Shown: positions 32,836-44,710, counted from the stretch's first letter. The stretch is DNA of 64,000 nt from Symsagittifera roscoffensis (GCF_963678635.1 NC_087063.1:27897649-27961648), one strand, 5' to 3'. Notes: generated by a model from the sequence alone, not told the origin. Made by a program: numbers and translations.

Positions 32836-33276
32836 GGGTGCCGGACATCAAGCCGAATCGTAAAATTAGGGACTTCAAGCCGAATAGTTCCTTATAAACT
32901 CGTGAAATATGATTAATTTGAAAACTTTTTTGAAGAATTTCTGAAGTTCATGATCTTTCTTCACAAGTTATTGGCGTTTTCATAAAATTTAAGCCTCCAA
33001 ATGATGTTTCGGAAAGTTGAAAAGTAAAACATGGTTGAAGGCATTTTTCATGTTTATAATTTATGCATTTCAAAAACCGGCTGATGTTATTAACGGATGC
33101 CAATCACAAGTGGTGCATTGTCATGAATAACGTTTATCATGGACTAAACTTGCCAACATTTTTGAAAAATAACGTTTTACAGATGATAAAATAATGTTTT
33201 GAGGTGCTTGTAAATTTTTAATTTCGGCTTGAAGTCCCTTCGGCTTGAAGTCCCGTCGGCTTGTTGTCCTAGACCC
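32836..33276 (+). mobile_element. MITE family E, copy 1, 9-bp target duplication
   Basis: 441 bp. Ends GGGTGCCGGACATCAAGCCG and CGGCTTGTTGTCCTAGACCC. Flanked by ATTCTCATG at 32827-32835 and 33277-33285. Subterminal ACTTCAAGCCGAA repeats. A 9-bp duplication is typical of Mutator-like elements. No transposase. Confidence 0.8.
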
Positions 33277-33322
33277 ATTCTCATGCTACTTTGTTGCCAT
33301 TGCATAAATTGCCGTTCGTGAT

Positions 33323-33858
33323 GTCTTGTGTACATAATCATACCGTTTCTTTTGTTTGATACCTTTATATTTTAAAGGGAATAAATTCTTTTAGTAGTAG
33401 TAGTAGTAGTAGCGAAGGACCGAATGCGCGAAAAAAACTGGCGTGCGTAGGACCGAAAACAAAATTACCCGAACAAAGTCAATTTTTGATTAAAAAAAAG
33501 CATTTGCCATTCAATTAAAATGAGTTAAATGAAGCAATTTTTTGCTTCTTTCATTACGAAACCCTTGAAATATAAATTTTGTCCCAATTTGTCTTGTGTA
33601 CATAATCATACCGTTTCTTTTGTTTGATACCTTTATATTTTAAAGGGAATAAATTCTTTTAGTAGTAGTAGTAGTAGTAGCGAAGGACCGAATGCGCGAA
33701 AAAAACTGGCGTGCGTAGGACCGAAAACAAAATTACCCGAACAAAGTCAATTTTTGATTAAAAAAAAGCATTTGCCATTCAATTAAAATGAGTTAAATGA
33801 AGCAATTTTTTGCTTCTTTCATTACGAAACCCTTGAAATATAAATTTTGTCCCAATTT
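33323..33858 (+). repeat. 268-bp tandem duplication, apparently perfect
   Basis: 33323-33590 and 33591-33858 look identical by eye, including a (TAG)n run (33393-33412 in the first copy). The unit spans the junction of unique DNA and the left end of MITE D, so the duplication is younger than that insertion. Confidence 0.9.
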
Positions 33859-34036
33859 GCGGCGGTTAATGAAAATTTGAAAATCTTGCATATCTCTCCC
33901 GTTTTTATAATCGGCCAATATCAATACTCCAGTCCCTGGAAATGTTTACTTTCTTTCAAAATTTTCGATTACTGAAATCTGATTGGCTGATTTTTATTTT
34001 CGCGCTTTCGGTCCTTCGCGCATGAGGGATTCCACC
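33411..34036. mobile_element. MITE family D, second copy with duplicated left part
   Basis: Left terminus lacks the first bases (CGAAGGACCGAATGCGCG after a TAG run). The right terminus is complete and ends CATGAGGGATTCCACC. Interior matches 31358-31724 in reverse. Confidence 0.65.
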
Positions 34037-34053
34037 AACAGTGCGGGCAGACG

Positions 34054-34507
34054 GGGTCTAGGACAACAAGCCGACGGAATTCAAGCCGAAGGGACTTCAA
34101 GCCGAAATTAAATCTTCACAAGCACCTCAAAACACTATTTTATCATCTGTAAAACGTTGTTTTTCAAAAATTTTGGCAAGTTTAGTCCATAAACGTTATT
34201 CATGACAATGCACCACTTGTTGTTGGCATCCGTTTATAACATCAGCCGGCTTTTGAAATGCAGAAATTATAATCATGAAAAATGCCTTCAACCATGTTTT
34301 ACTTATCAACTTTCCGAAACATCATTTGGAGGCTTAAATTTTATGAAAACGCCAATAACTTGTGAAGAAAGATCAAGAAATTCAGAAATTCTTCAAAAAA
34401 GTTTTCAAATTAATCAAATTTCACGACTTAATAAAGGAACTAATCGGCTTGAAGTTCCTAATTTTACGGTTCGGCTTGAAGTCCCGTGGGTTTAATGCCC
34501 GGCACCC
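34054..34507 (-). mobile_element. MITE family E, copy 2, 9-bp target duplication
   Basis: 454 bp, inverted relative to copy 1, flanked by GGGCAGACG at 34045-34053 and 34508-34516. Both E copies landed beside an ACAGTGCGGGC string (32813 and 34038), so the sites themselves may be paralogous. Confidence 0.8.
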
Positions 34508-34657
34508 GGGCAGACGAACCTTTAGGTTTATATTATCCTAGGAAGCAGACAAATACGGCTACTAACTTACATTTCGTCTACTAAACCTGGATCCAACCGT
34601 ATATTTCCCCCCCAAATCGATTTAGGGGGGAAAATAGGAGTAAGTTTTGAAATCATA

Positions 34658-34890
34658 GGATCCTGTTAAGTATTTCCCCCTTTTGTAGCTTGTTAACTAT
34701 TCCACCACCCCACCCTACCCAAGATTTGTTTTTGACAACGATTGCTGTATAAAATTTTCAGAAAAAACCGTGGTTTTGTATAACCAAAGTAAACATAGTG
34801 TGGATTGCTCTAGTTATGCTTACTGTTTTTAATTATAGGGGTTGAAATTCTTTTGTAAAAACCGTAGGGGTGAGATTGTTAAGTAGACCC
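34658..34890. mobile_element. MITE with GGATCCTGTTAAG/TTGTTAAGTAGACCC ends
   Basis: Imperfect inverted ends of the GGATCTACTTAACAAT group with adjoining C- and G-rich strings. No clear target duplication. A palindrome TTTCCCCCC/GGGGGGAAA lies just upstream (34604-34633). Confidence 0.45.
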
Positions 34891-35740
34891 ATTTTGGAAA
34901 CCTATCAAAAATATTTGTCATAAATTTGTAATTAATGATGAGAATGTCATTCAGATGAGTATGTAATTTGCAGAAAATTCCCTTAATGATTATGTATAAA
35001 TTAATTGGCCATTTCATTCAGACATTTGTTTTTGTTAATAATCTGACGTCCGCAACTAAAAAAAGGAGATATAAATCAAGATGTGTGACTAAATCCCTTT
35101 TAATTGAAACACGAAATGAGGGGCATCAAAAAACTTGACTGCAAAAAGTGAAGTTAATTCACATTTTGATGAATTATAAAACTTGTACTGCCATGTCAAA
35201 TGTAAGTGCTAAAGACTGTAAATATATTATGACGGATTAGTTTTGGCCTCAATTCAATTTGGAACAATTACGAGTGCGGATAATTTGCCACGCTTAAATA
35301 ATTCGCGCATTAAAACTATCAAGTTTTATCCAGCAGCGAAGCAATCCGCACTTTAACTTGTACATGCAAACTCGCTAGGCAATCCAAAAGCTTTCGGATC
35401 GATACCCATACGCTGTCATGTTTCTCTGTTAACTTGATCTGAATATAGACAAAACCACCCCAGGCATACAAGTTTCTCAATTCCTTTGAAAATCGGAACG
35501 AAAAGACTGCTGGCATATCAAGGCAAAACAATAAATTTTACAACTGCTCGATAATCGGTATCGAATAGTTTTTGGTGAAGAAAGTGTTGAAAAATCATAA
35601 ATTAAAGACCATATCAAACATCAAGTGGGAGTATAAAGAAATTAATGGTGGCCAGTCATTAGGAAGAAAGGTCTTAGAGTAGAATTGGTCTACGAGTAGA
35701 ATGTAATTAACTGTAACCGTAACTAAAACTGAAGTGGTTT
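34891..35740. other. AT-rich intergenic DNA, no gene seen
   Basis: Nothing recognised. Confidence 0.4.
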
Positions 35741-36260
35741 TTGTTCCGACTTTCGATACGAAAGTAACGGAATATTTGTTCTCGGGGTGGTTTTTTTTTC
35801 TTCAGACAAATTTCGACTTTTTAACTAGCCTTTTTTTTTATGGAATTTTTTAAAATATCATTCGAAAGGTATTGTTGTCCTGAGCCCGAACTTTGAAAGA
35901 TATTTTACCTGTAATCATTATTTGTAAAATTGGGGGTTTAAAATTGCCATTTTGGCCAATTTGGGACAATTAACGCGCGATATATTTCGCGCTATTAACG
36001 CGTAAGCGGATATTTAATCCGTCTTAGAAACCGTTCGAAGTTGGTTGAAAGAAGCTTATTTGCCACAATTGATTTGTTACAAGGAGCAAAAGCTAATTTT
36101 TTGTACTTTATGTGGCTTGAGGGGGGGGGATGATTTCAAATTTAAAAAAAAAATTTTGTTTTGTTTTACTTCATTCAATTTTTAAATGTTACTACTGCTC
36201 CATAAACCTTAAAAGGCAATTGGAACACTCACGAATTCGCCCTGATACGAGTAGTCTTGT
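35741..36260 (+). mobile_element. Hairpin-ended repeat family copy
   Basis: Starts TTGTTCCGACTTTCGATACG and ends with TGATACGAGTAGTCTTGT. Faces 36385-36917 with the 3' hairpins inward, the opposite arrangement to the 27.7-28.9 kb pair. Confidence 0.8.
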
Positions 36261-36384
36261 TAAAATTTCAGATCGTTTATATTTTTAATGGTCATTTCTA
36301 CTAAATAATGGAATTTTGAATTGTTGAGTCGAAAAGAAGGGGCAAAAATCTAATTTGTGAAAAGGTCATTTTCAAAAAATAACA

Positions 36385-36917
36385 ACACTGCTCGTATCAG
36401 GGCGAAGTCCTAATTGTTCCGAATACCCTTTAAGGTTTATGGAGCAGTAATAACACTAAAAAGTTAAAAGTAATAAAACATAATGAAAAATTTTTTTCTC
36501 TTAATTTGAAATTTTTTATGAAAATTATCCCCCCAATCGCCATATAAAGTACAAAAGGATAGATTCAGCTTCTTCTAACAAACCAATTATGGCAAAAAAG
36601 CTTCTTTCAACCAATTTGGAACGATTTCTAATACGGATTAAATCTCCGCTTACGCGTTAATAGCGCGAAATATATCGCGCGTAATAGTCCCAAATTGGCC
36701 AAAATGGCAACCTTTAAACCCCCATATCTTTACGAAAAATGGTTACAAGTGAGATATCTTTTCAAGTTGGAGCTCAAAACAACAATGACTTTCGAAGGAC
36801 ATAAAAAAATTTCGCGAAAAATGGCTAGTTAAAAGTCGAATTTTGTCTGAAAAAAACCCCACCTCGAGCACAACGAGCACAAATATTCTGTTACTTTTGT
36901 ATCGAAAGGCGGAACAA
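36385..36917 (-). mobile_element. Hairpin-ended repeat family copy
   Basis: Minus-strand partner of 35741-36260, 124 bp away. Contains the CGCGAAATATATCGCGCG palindrome typical of the body. Confidence 0.8.
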
Positions 36918-37737
36918 TAATAAAAAGAATAAAGATACACAATATTACAAATGTGTGAACCCAAAATGCTCGTCCAAACTTTAATCGAGTTTTATTAATA
37001 ATTCAATTAAAAACAAGCCCCCTAGTGTAAACACAAATATACGCGAATCGATCTCCCACTCAGCATAATTGAGCCGGATTAAATATGCCGGCAAAGTTTG
37101 CGTAGATAACGTGTTTCATGTAATAGCTATTTATAACACAAAACGGAAATTACGGTGTTTTTTCACAAAGAACAATTTTATGTAAGAAAGTTGTTTTTCT
37201 GTTATGTGGCCTGAAATTACTACTAAATTGAAAGAATTAAAATGTTTAAAATCAAGCTTTAGATTTGCTTCGCATTTATTCGTAACAAAACATGAAGCAA
37301 AAGGAAATCAGAAAAAATAGAAAAATTTGTTTATTTACTGGTAACTTCCCAAATAGCATAAGTTTTAAGTTTTCAAAGTAATTCAAAACGTTTTCTCTCA
37401 ATTTTGAATTCTATTTTTTGTCAGGAACGAAAACATGCGAACAAGATTTGGAATTCATTGCTTCTACACAAATGTTAAGCAAAAATTGACCACAAGAAGT
37501 TTATCAATAATCGCAAACTTATGCTTTTTGCATTCGATAAAAATAAATTTACATTTTTTTCTGGATAAATTGTCAATCAGCCTTCGAATTGACAACTCGG
37601 CCAATTTTTGCACCTTTTTCACAAAAAAAATTCATTTCGATTTTTTTAAATGCAACTGTTGCCTGAAGTTTATGCCATTTGAAAAAACTTTTGTTTTTAT
37701 TGCATTTGGGATTTATACCATTTGAGACATTATCTTA
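36918..37737. other. AT-rich intergenic DNA, no gene seen
   Basis: A 96-codon frame (37435-37725) has a Phe/Ile/Lys-biased composition and no motif. Confidence 0.4.
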
Positions 37738-38080
37738 TTGTTCCGACTTTTGAGGAAAACGGAATATTTATGTTGGGTGTGTTTTTTTTTCAGTCAACTT
37801 GCGCCGATCGAAATAACAGTTTTCGACAAAATTTTTCATACCCAATTGAAGATATCGACTACTTGAGTTCAAATGTAAAAAGATATTTTACCTCCGATTA
37901 TTTTTTGTTAAGTTCTGGGGGTTTGAAAATTGCCAAACTGGCCTTGTTTTGGACTAACTTATGCGCGCTTTGAATCAAAATTCATATTCCTGAGAGCGGA
38001 ACGCAAATTATATATGAGTGGCGGACTATCCTGTACAACAAAATCGTTCCAAATTGAATTGAGGCTAGCTAATCAGATTG
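37738..38080 (+). mobile_element. Hairpin-ended repeat family, diverged 5' half
   Basis: TTGTTCCGACTTTTGAGGAA opens it, followed by recognisable body blocks (GGGGGTTTGAAAATTGCCAA). The 3' hairpin end is missing. Confidence 0.6.
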
Positions 38081-38279
38081 GCGTATTAGTTTCGTTCATT
38101 GCGGTAGGGGGGTTGTTAAGAAGATCCGGGAGGGGCGGGGGTTGAAGCGTATCCCTGATGCGAATGCGTTTTTTAAAAATTTGACAAAGTTTGACAGATC
38201 TCTTTAACTATTTCCCCCTTTTGCAACGAAGAAATTAACATTTGCTTAAACATTGAGATATTTCTTTATACGGGTGGGG

Positions 38280-38342
38280 ACTAGGGGTCTCGTTACTAGG
38301 TACTCTAGGGTGGGTACTAGGGGTCTCGTTACTAGGTACTCT
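38280..38342 (+). repeat. 36-bp tandem duplication
   Basis: ACTAGGGGTCTCGTTACTAG plus TACTCT occurs at 38280 and 38316. A similar TCGTTACTAGGTA string is found at 62041. Confidence 0.8.
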
Positions 38343-38949
38343 AAGGGGGATAGTGAAAGAGATTCAATTTGAATTCTAGGTTTCGATGCTAGTCGATACG
38401 ATTTTCAGTTTTAAAACTTTTATGCCAGTCGAGGTTTATGCTAGTCGATACACCGCCAATCCGGGGCCTGTATCAACACCTTTAAAAAAACTATTGTGCT
38501 TAAATTTGATCGGCTAGAACTAAACAATCAAATTTTGGCGCTATTTCAAAATATTTTGTTCACAAATTTTTCAGGTGGAATTATAAATAACACGAAATAG
38601 CCAAAACTATTAAGTATCTGGTTTGATTCAAATTTGAACTGAAGTTTGTTTCAAATTTAGTTTTAACCAGACCAGAAAAAAAACAGGAAAATAGCAACAG
38701 ATAAAAATGCCTTTTTTTTAACATCTGCTCAGAATTCGGCTTTGTTAGAAATCGATTAAAAACTAAAATGATCACATGTGTATTAACCGAACGAATCAGT
38801 GCGATCAGTGTTTTTTTAATGCATTTATACAATTAATGAGAAATTGCAAAATTAAAAAAAAATGGTCAGAATTGCGTTTGTTAAAAATAATAAAATTGCG
38901 TTTGGTATTGTTGGATCGTATGTAAATAACAATAGCGTACCGAGGAAAG
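38343..38949. other. Intergenic DNA, no gene seen
   Basis: Contains a short repeated ATGCTAGTCGATAC string (38388, 38429). Confidence 0.4.
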
Positions 38950-39150
38950 ACGGGGCTAGGGGATTCCGCCCCACCCCTCATTTTGGTTGCTAAATTTTTC
39001 CAAAGGTTCCCCCATTTGGTATAACTTTACGACATCAGTTTTTGGCTGACCAACCTAAAAAATTTTCTAAAGGAGCCTTGGGCGCCAATATAACTATTTT
39101 CAGGAGAGCGCGCGCCAAAAAAAGCCATTTTTTGGCCTGTTTTTGAAAAA
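38950..39150 (+). mobile_element. hAT-like MITE relic
   Basis: Keeps the GGTATAACTTTACGACATC, GACCAACCTAAAAAATTTTC and GGCGCCAATATAA blocks of the family but no clean terminus. Confidence 0.5.
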
Positions 39151-39284
39151 TTTGCGTGCGGCGCAGAAAGTTTTGAATTATTTTTGAATAGCGCGGAAAA
39201 TCAAATTGATCGATTGATCAACCTAAAAACAAAAAAGGGTCCACATTTTTTTTTTCAAAAAACCGCCCTTCTAGAAAAAGAACT

Positions 39285-39740
39285 AGAAAATTGATAACAG
39301 GACCAAAACTGCACTTCAAAAATAAAAACATTATCGTCAAAATGTACGTGCAGAATGCAAACAATACAGAAATTGATCTTGAAAGATCAACTTCGAAAAA
39401 TAAATTGTGAAACCTATAAATTGAGCATTGCAGATAATTTGAGACTAGAAATTTGCGTCAACTCAATTAGGAACTCCCACTTATGCGCTTTGAAGTTGCC
39501 GTTCTTTCGCTTCACTTGAGTAAGTCCCTTATCTGTTGAGCATCCTCAGCATGTTCGGAATAACACTTGCCCCAAACAATAATGGATTCATAAGCATATG
39601 CAACCAAGCCTAAGATCAGCAAAAAATCCCTCCCACGGTCATCGCTAGTATAAATGAACTTGAAAATTTTTGAGGATATAGTCTCAAAAAGTCAAAAAAA
39701 AGTCAAAACAACATTTGAACAACCATTTTATAAGGCACAG
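39285..39740 (+). repeat. Dispersed repeat H, copy 1
   Basis: Aligns with 43848-45200 (starting TTGATAACAGGACCAAA versus TTGATAGCAGGACCAAA). It lacks the two insertions found in that copy, so it serves as an empty-site reference. Confidence 0.75.
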
Positions 39741-40558
39741 ATGAGCCATTTCGGATTCAAGAGCAACCTAAACTTGATCATCTATGTCGATTCGGAGTTT
39801 TGAAGTTTAATAATCAAGAGCAGCTACAGTTCATTGATTACAGAAAAAGAACAAAGATAGCCGGTTACTGTGCAAGTAGCATAGAATGTTCCGGCCATAG
39901 TCTGAAAAACACAACGTTTTTTCCTTTCAATTTTTTTGTTGTTGTTTTGAAAAGGTCTTTTTTTCCTTAGGGTGATGAAAGGATTTGACCTTAGCAATAT
40001 TCGACAGTCATAGTAAAATAAGGAAAATATGTAGAATAATGACTGAGAAAACAAAAAATATATAATAAAAACTTTTTGAACGTTCAGGTTTTTCAACTCC
40101 AAATAACGCTAAAAACTCCAAAAACAACAACAACAAAGTTTTCATGGTTTAAATTAAGCAAAATATGCAGTTGAAAGCCGGCTCGATAGCATTATTTGGT
40201 CGAATTTAGATTTAAAAATAAAAGATTTAATACTGTTTTTCTCAATACTGGGACAATTTTTTTGAAATTTTTTTAATGTCGTTCAAATCATGACTGAAAG
40301 GGTTTTAATGAGATTAAAGAAAAAAAACAAATTCACACCCGAATGCAAAGTTCCTCTCCATTTCTCCCCTCCCCTCCCCCCCCCCCTCCCCTAAAGGCTG
40401 TTAAACAAAATAAAGTTTTTAAATTTTTTCACAAAATTGGATCGATGTTTTTAGAAATCCTAAACAGATATCTTCGAAGCGTTTGAAATCTTAAACTTAT
40501 AGCGTTTGAACTAATTGATAATTAAACGCATTTGAGCTCATTTTGATAAAATTTTTGC
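39741..40558. other. Intergenic DNA, no gene seen
   Basis: Includes a C-rich run at about 40362-40391. Confidence 0.4.
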
Positions 40559-40745
40559 GGACCAAGTTAACATCCTCCCCTAAACACGTTTAGGGGGGAG
40601 GATGTTAACTTGGGTCTAAGTTGGGAATTTTCAGCCAATCAGAATCGAGCATTTTACATGCTGCGCTAAGCAAATTTAATTTCATTTAAGCGCTGGGGTG
40701 GAGGATCTTAACTTGGTCTATAAAGGGGGGATCTTAACTTGATCC
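40559..40745 (+). mobile_element. MITE family B, complete, 8-bp target duplication
   Basis: 187 bp. Ends GGACCAAGTTAACATCCTCC and CCCCCCATC-type inverse closing in CTTAACTTGATCC. Flanked by ATTTTTGC at 40551-40558 and 40746-40753. Contains a perfect-arm hairpin around TAAACACGTTTA. Eight-base duplications fit hAT-like transposition. Confidence 0.8.
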
Positions 40746-41065
40746 ATTTTTGCAAATAAAACTGCAAAACATGAGAGAAACGAGCCAGTTAGAAACTTAA
40801 TTAAGTTAAGTGGTGTAGACTTCGCCAAGTCAAGGATTGTACCTCAAAAGCAGATGCAACAAGAGCAACCAACCTCATCAGTCCACATTTTACGAAGTTT
40901 GACAATAAAAAAGGCCACAGTTCAACGCCACCTAGCAGCCAAGTTAAATAGCAAGCAGACAAACTCGGCTACTGTTGCTAACATCTGATTAAGATTGAAA
41001 CATCACTAATTTTCGTTTTGGGAAAGAAGGTCAGTTTCTGTTGAATTTCTACTACATACGAGTTT

Positions 41066-41675
41066 TTGTTCCGTCTTTCGATACGAAAGTAACGGAATAT
41101 TTGTGCTCGGGGTGGGTTTTTTTCGAATCAAATAATTAACATCCTTCCCCCCCCCCCCCCCCCCTCCCCTAATAGACCAAGTTAAGATCCTCCACACCAG
41201 CGCTTAGCTTAATTTTAATTAAGTTTGCCTAGCGCTGCTCGATACTGATTGGCTGAAAACTCCCAACTTATAACCAAGTTAACATCCTCCCTCCCAAACG
41301 TGTTTAGGGGGGAGGATGTTAACAGGGTCCTTTTTTTCTTCAAACAAATTTTGACTTTTTAACTAGCCATTTTGGGACAATTAACGCGCGATATATTTCG
41401 CGCTATTAACGCGTAAGCGGAAATTTAATCTGTCTTAGAAATCGTTTGCCATAATTGATTTGTAACAAGGAGAAAAATCTATCCTTGTGTACTTCATATG
41501 GCGTGTGGGGTGATGTGTTTTTCATAAAAAAAAATTTCAAGTTTTAGAAAAAAAAAAATTTCATTTTATTTTATTATATTATATATACATATTTTTTTAT
41601 ATGTTTTACTGCTCCATAGATCTTAAAAGGCAGTCAAAAAATTCAAGGCTTCGCCCTGATACGAGCAGTCTTGTT
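41066..41675 (+). mobile_element. Hairpin-ended repeat family copy split by MITE B
   Basis: Starts TTGTTCCGTCTTTCGATACG and ends GAGCAGTCTTGTT. The T-run after GGGGTGGG is interrupted at 41125-41330. Confidence 0.8.
41125..41330 (-). mobile_element. MITE family B, second copy, nested
   Basis: 206 bp, reversed relative to 40559-40745. TTTTTTTC occurs on both sides (41117-41124, 41331-41338), consistent with an 8-bp duplication, although the T-run makes this less decisive. An 18-base C run lies near its left end (about 41149-41164). Confidence 0.75.
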
Positions 41676-42188
41676 TTACTTTAGCGTCTCAAATATCTAA
41701 TTCTTGAAACAAGTGCACAAAAGTAAATGCATTCAACTGATCGTTTATAAAGACTAAATGTCCATAACAAGATCGCACTCAAGAATTTCAATCTAAGTTT
41801 TGCTGAGCAAAGACAGATTCACGAGGAACTTAAGTTGCCAAAGAAACTCTATTTTTTAAACAATTTTTTCAGAGCGTTATGAGCGGTAAAATAGGCGTGA
41901 CAAGATTGGAAAAAATTTCTCTGCCAACTATGCCGTCTGCTTTATGAGATTATATCACTGGAAAATGCAACCATATTTCAGTATTTCTCCGAAGCGAAAA
42001 ACAAGCACAAACGAATTTATCGGCACAATGTTGTACTGTTGCAGTCGACAAGAAGATGGGGTTTGGGTTTTCAGTTTTTGGCGATACTCTTATGAAAGCC
42101 GGCATTTTAATTTTGCTAGCTGAGACATCAAAACACTGAGATAACCATCCAGTGTTTTGCGCAAGCATATCAGTAATATTTTTCATAA
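41676..42188. other. Intergenic DNA, no gene seen
   Basis: Nothing recognised. Confidence 0.4.
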
Positions 42189-42730
42189 TTGTTCCGACTT
42201 TTGATACGAAAGTAACGGAATATTTGTGCTCGGGGTGGGTTTTCATTTTCTTCAGACAAATTTCGACTTTTCAACTAGCCATTTTTGACGGAATTTTTTA
42301 AATCATTCAAAAGGTATTGTTGTCGTGAGCTTAAATTTGAAAAGATATTCTACCTGTGATCATTTTTCGTAAAGTTATGAGGGTTTAAATGTTGCCATTT
42401 TGGCCATTTTGACCAATTTGGGACAATTAACGAGCGATATAATTCGAGCTATTAACGCGTAAGCGGAGATTTAATCCGTCTCAGAAATCGTTCCAAATTG
42501 GTTAAACGAAGCTTATTTGCCATAATTGATTTGTTACAAGGAAGTAAATCTATCCTTTTGTACTTTATATGGCGTGTGGGGTGATGATTTTCATTAAAAA
42601 ATTTCAAATTTAAGAAAAAAAAATTTCATTTTATTTTGTTTCATTAAATTTTTCTATGTTATTACCGCTCCATAAACCTTAAAAGGCAGTCGGAACATTC
42701 AGGGCTTCGCCCTGATACGAGCAGTTTCGT
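42189..42730 (+). mobile_element. Hairpin-ended repeat family copy
   Basis: Near-full copy, TTGTTCCGACTTTTGATACG to CGAGCAGTTTCGTT. Confidence 0.85.
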
Positions 42731-42913
42731 TCGGATTAATTCACGATCCCTTAATACTTTGTAAACTTTGGCGAGTTTGTTCAGTTATTTGTTAATGATC
42801 ATACGAATCTGACTTCGAAAACCAAAAGAGATAAATATAATTTAGACTTTTTAGTCAATCAGCGCTATTAAATTTTAATTCAAACTAAATTGTGACCAGA
42901 GAATTTCAACTTA

Positions 42914-43405
42914 TTGTTCCGATATTCGATACGAAAGTAACGGAATATTTGTGCTCGGGGTGGGTTTTTTTCTTCATACAATTTCGACTTTTTAACTAGC
43001 CATTTTTGACGGAACTTTTTCACATGATTCGAAAGGTATTGTTGTCCTGAGCTCAAACTTTAAAAGCCAAATTGGCCAATTTTGGCCAATTTGGGACAAT
43101 AAAAGCGCGATATATTTCGCGGTATTAACGCGTACGCGGAAAGTTAATCTGTCTAATAAATCGTTCCAAATTGGTTGAAAGAAGCTTATTTGCCAGAATT
43201 GATTCGTTATAAGGAGCGAAATCTAACCTTTTGTGCATTATATGGCAGGTGGGGGGATGATTTTCATAAGAAATTTCAAATTTTAGAAAAAAAAGTTCTT
43301 CAGTTTGTTTTATTACATTTAACTTTTTAATGTTATTACTGCTCCATAAACCTTAAAAGGCAGTCAGAACATTCAGGGCTTCGCCCTGATACAAGCAGAC
43401 TTGTT
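42914..43405 (+). mobile_element. Hairpin-ended repeat family copy
   Basis: Near-full copy with a small internal deletion after CTCAAACTTTAAAAG. Ends ACAAGCAGACTTGTT. Confidence 0.85.
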
Positions 43406-44143
43406 CAATTTGGGGAGAACGGTGTTAACTTGATACGAACTCAAGTAAAAAGTTAGGCGATTAGGCGGTTAGTTGTTCAAGCGGTTAGGCGAATAAATTC
43501 ATATTGGGTCGTATGAAAAGAACCAAAAACTTGATAGCCACGGTTGACAAATTGTATGCTATTTTCGAAAATAACAAATTAGTAGTTAACAATTGAAAGA
43601 AGAACATTTTATTCATGATGTTAAACTTTTAAATAATTAAATACCTTAAAAAGCATTAAGTTTTTTAAGAGAAATTCCAATTTTCCAGCTTTCTCGAAGC
43701 CAAGTTGGGCTGTGAGCTTCCCATACGTGAAAACATCACGACGATGAGTTCTTAAAACAAACCAAAATCCCGAATTGAAAAAAAAAATCAGCATATAAAA
43801 AATTTCATATCATCCACAAACACCCAGTATATCGCAAATAACTTGATAGCAGGACCAAAGCTGCATTAGACAAACAAAAACATTATCGTCAAAAATTATT
43901 CAGTAAAAGCAAAAAAAAAAGACAGAAACTAATCTTGAAAGATTAACTTTGAAAAATAACAACTAGTGAAGCATATAACATGAACATAGCAGATAGTTTG
44001 AGACTAGAAGCTTGTCTCAGTTGAATTATGATTTCTATTTAAGAATTCTATTAAATCTATTTAAGTGCGCTGCACTCGAGTAGGTCGCTTATCTGCTAAG
44101 CATCTTCAGCATCAACAGAAAAACACCTATTCCAAATAAAACC

Positions 44144-44652
44144 TAGACTGCTTGTATCAAGGTGAAGCCCTGGATGTTCCGACTGCCTTTTAAGGTTTTT
44201 GGAGCAGTAATAACATTGAAAAATTAATTGTAATAATATGCAACGAATTTTTTTTTCTAAAATTTGAAATCATCCCCCCCACAAGCCACATAAAGTACAA
44301 AAAACTGCTTTTGCTCCTTGTAACAAATCAGCAAATAAGCTTCTTTCAACCAATTTCGAACGACTTCTAAGACGGATTAAATCTCCGCTTACGCGTTAAG
44401 AGCGCGAAATATATCGCGCGTTAGTTGTCACAATTTGGCCAAAATGGCAATATTTAAACCCCCATAACTTACAAAAAATGTTCACAGATGAAATATCTTT
44501 TCAAATTTAAGCTCAAGACAATAATACCTTTCGAATGATATAAAAAATTAGGTCAAAAATGGCTGGTTAAAAAGTCGAAATTTGTCTGAAGAAAAAAAAC
44601 CCACCCCGAGCACAAATATTCCGTTACTTTCTTATCGAAAGTCGGAACAATA
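44144..44652 (-). mobile_element. Hairpin-ended repeat family copy inside repeat H
   Basis: Absent from the equivalent site in copy 1 near 39575, which shows that the unit moves as one about 510-bp piece. Confidence 0.8.
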
Positions 44653-44710
44653 AATTCGAGACCAGATAGAGCCAGGCCTACGAGCAGCAACAAAGAACAT
44701 CCCTCCCACG

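Noticed and set aside
38280-38342. Short direct repeats considered as a CRISPR array
   Set aside because: Only two units with a 9-bp gap, eukaryotic context, and no associated genes.
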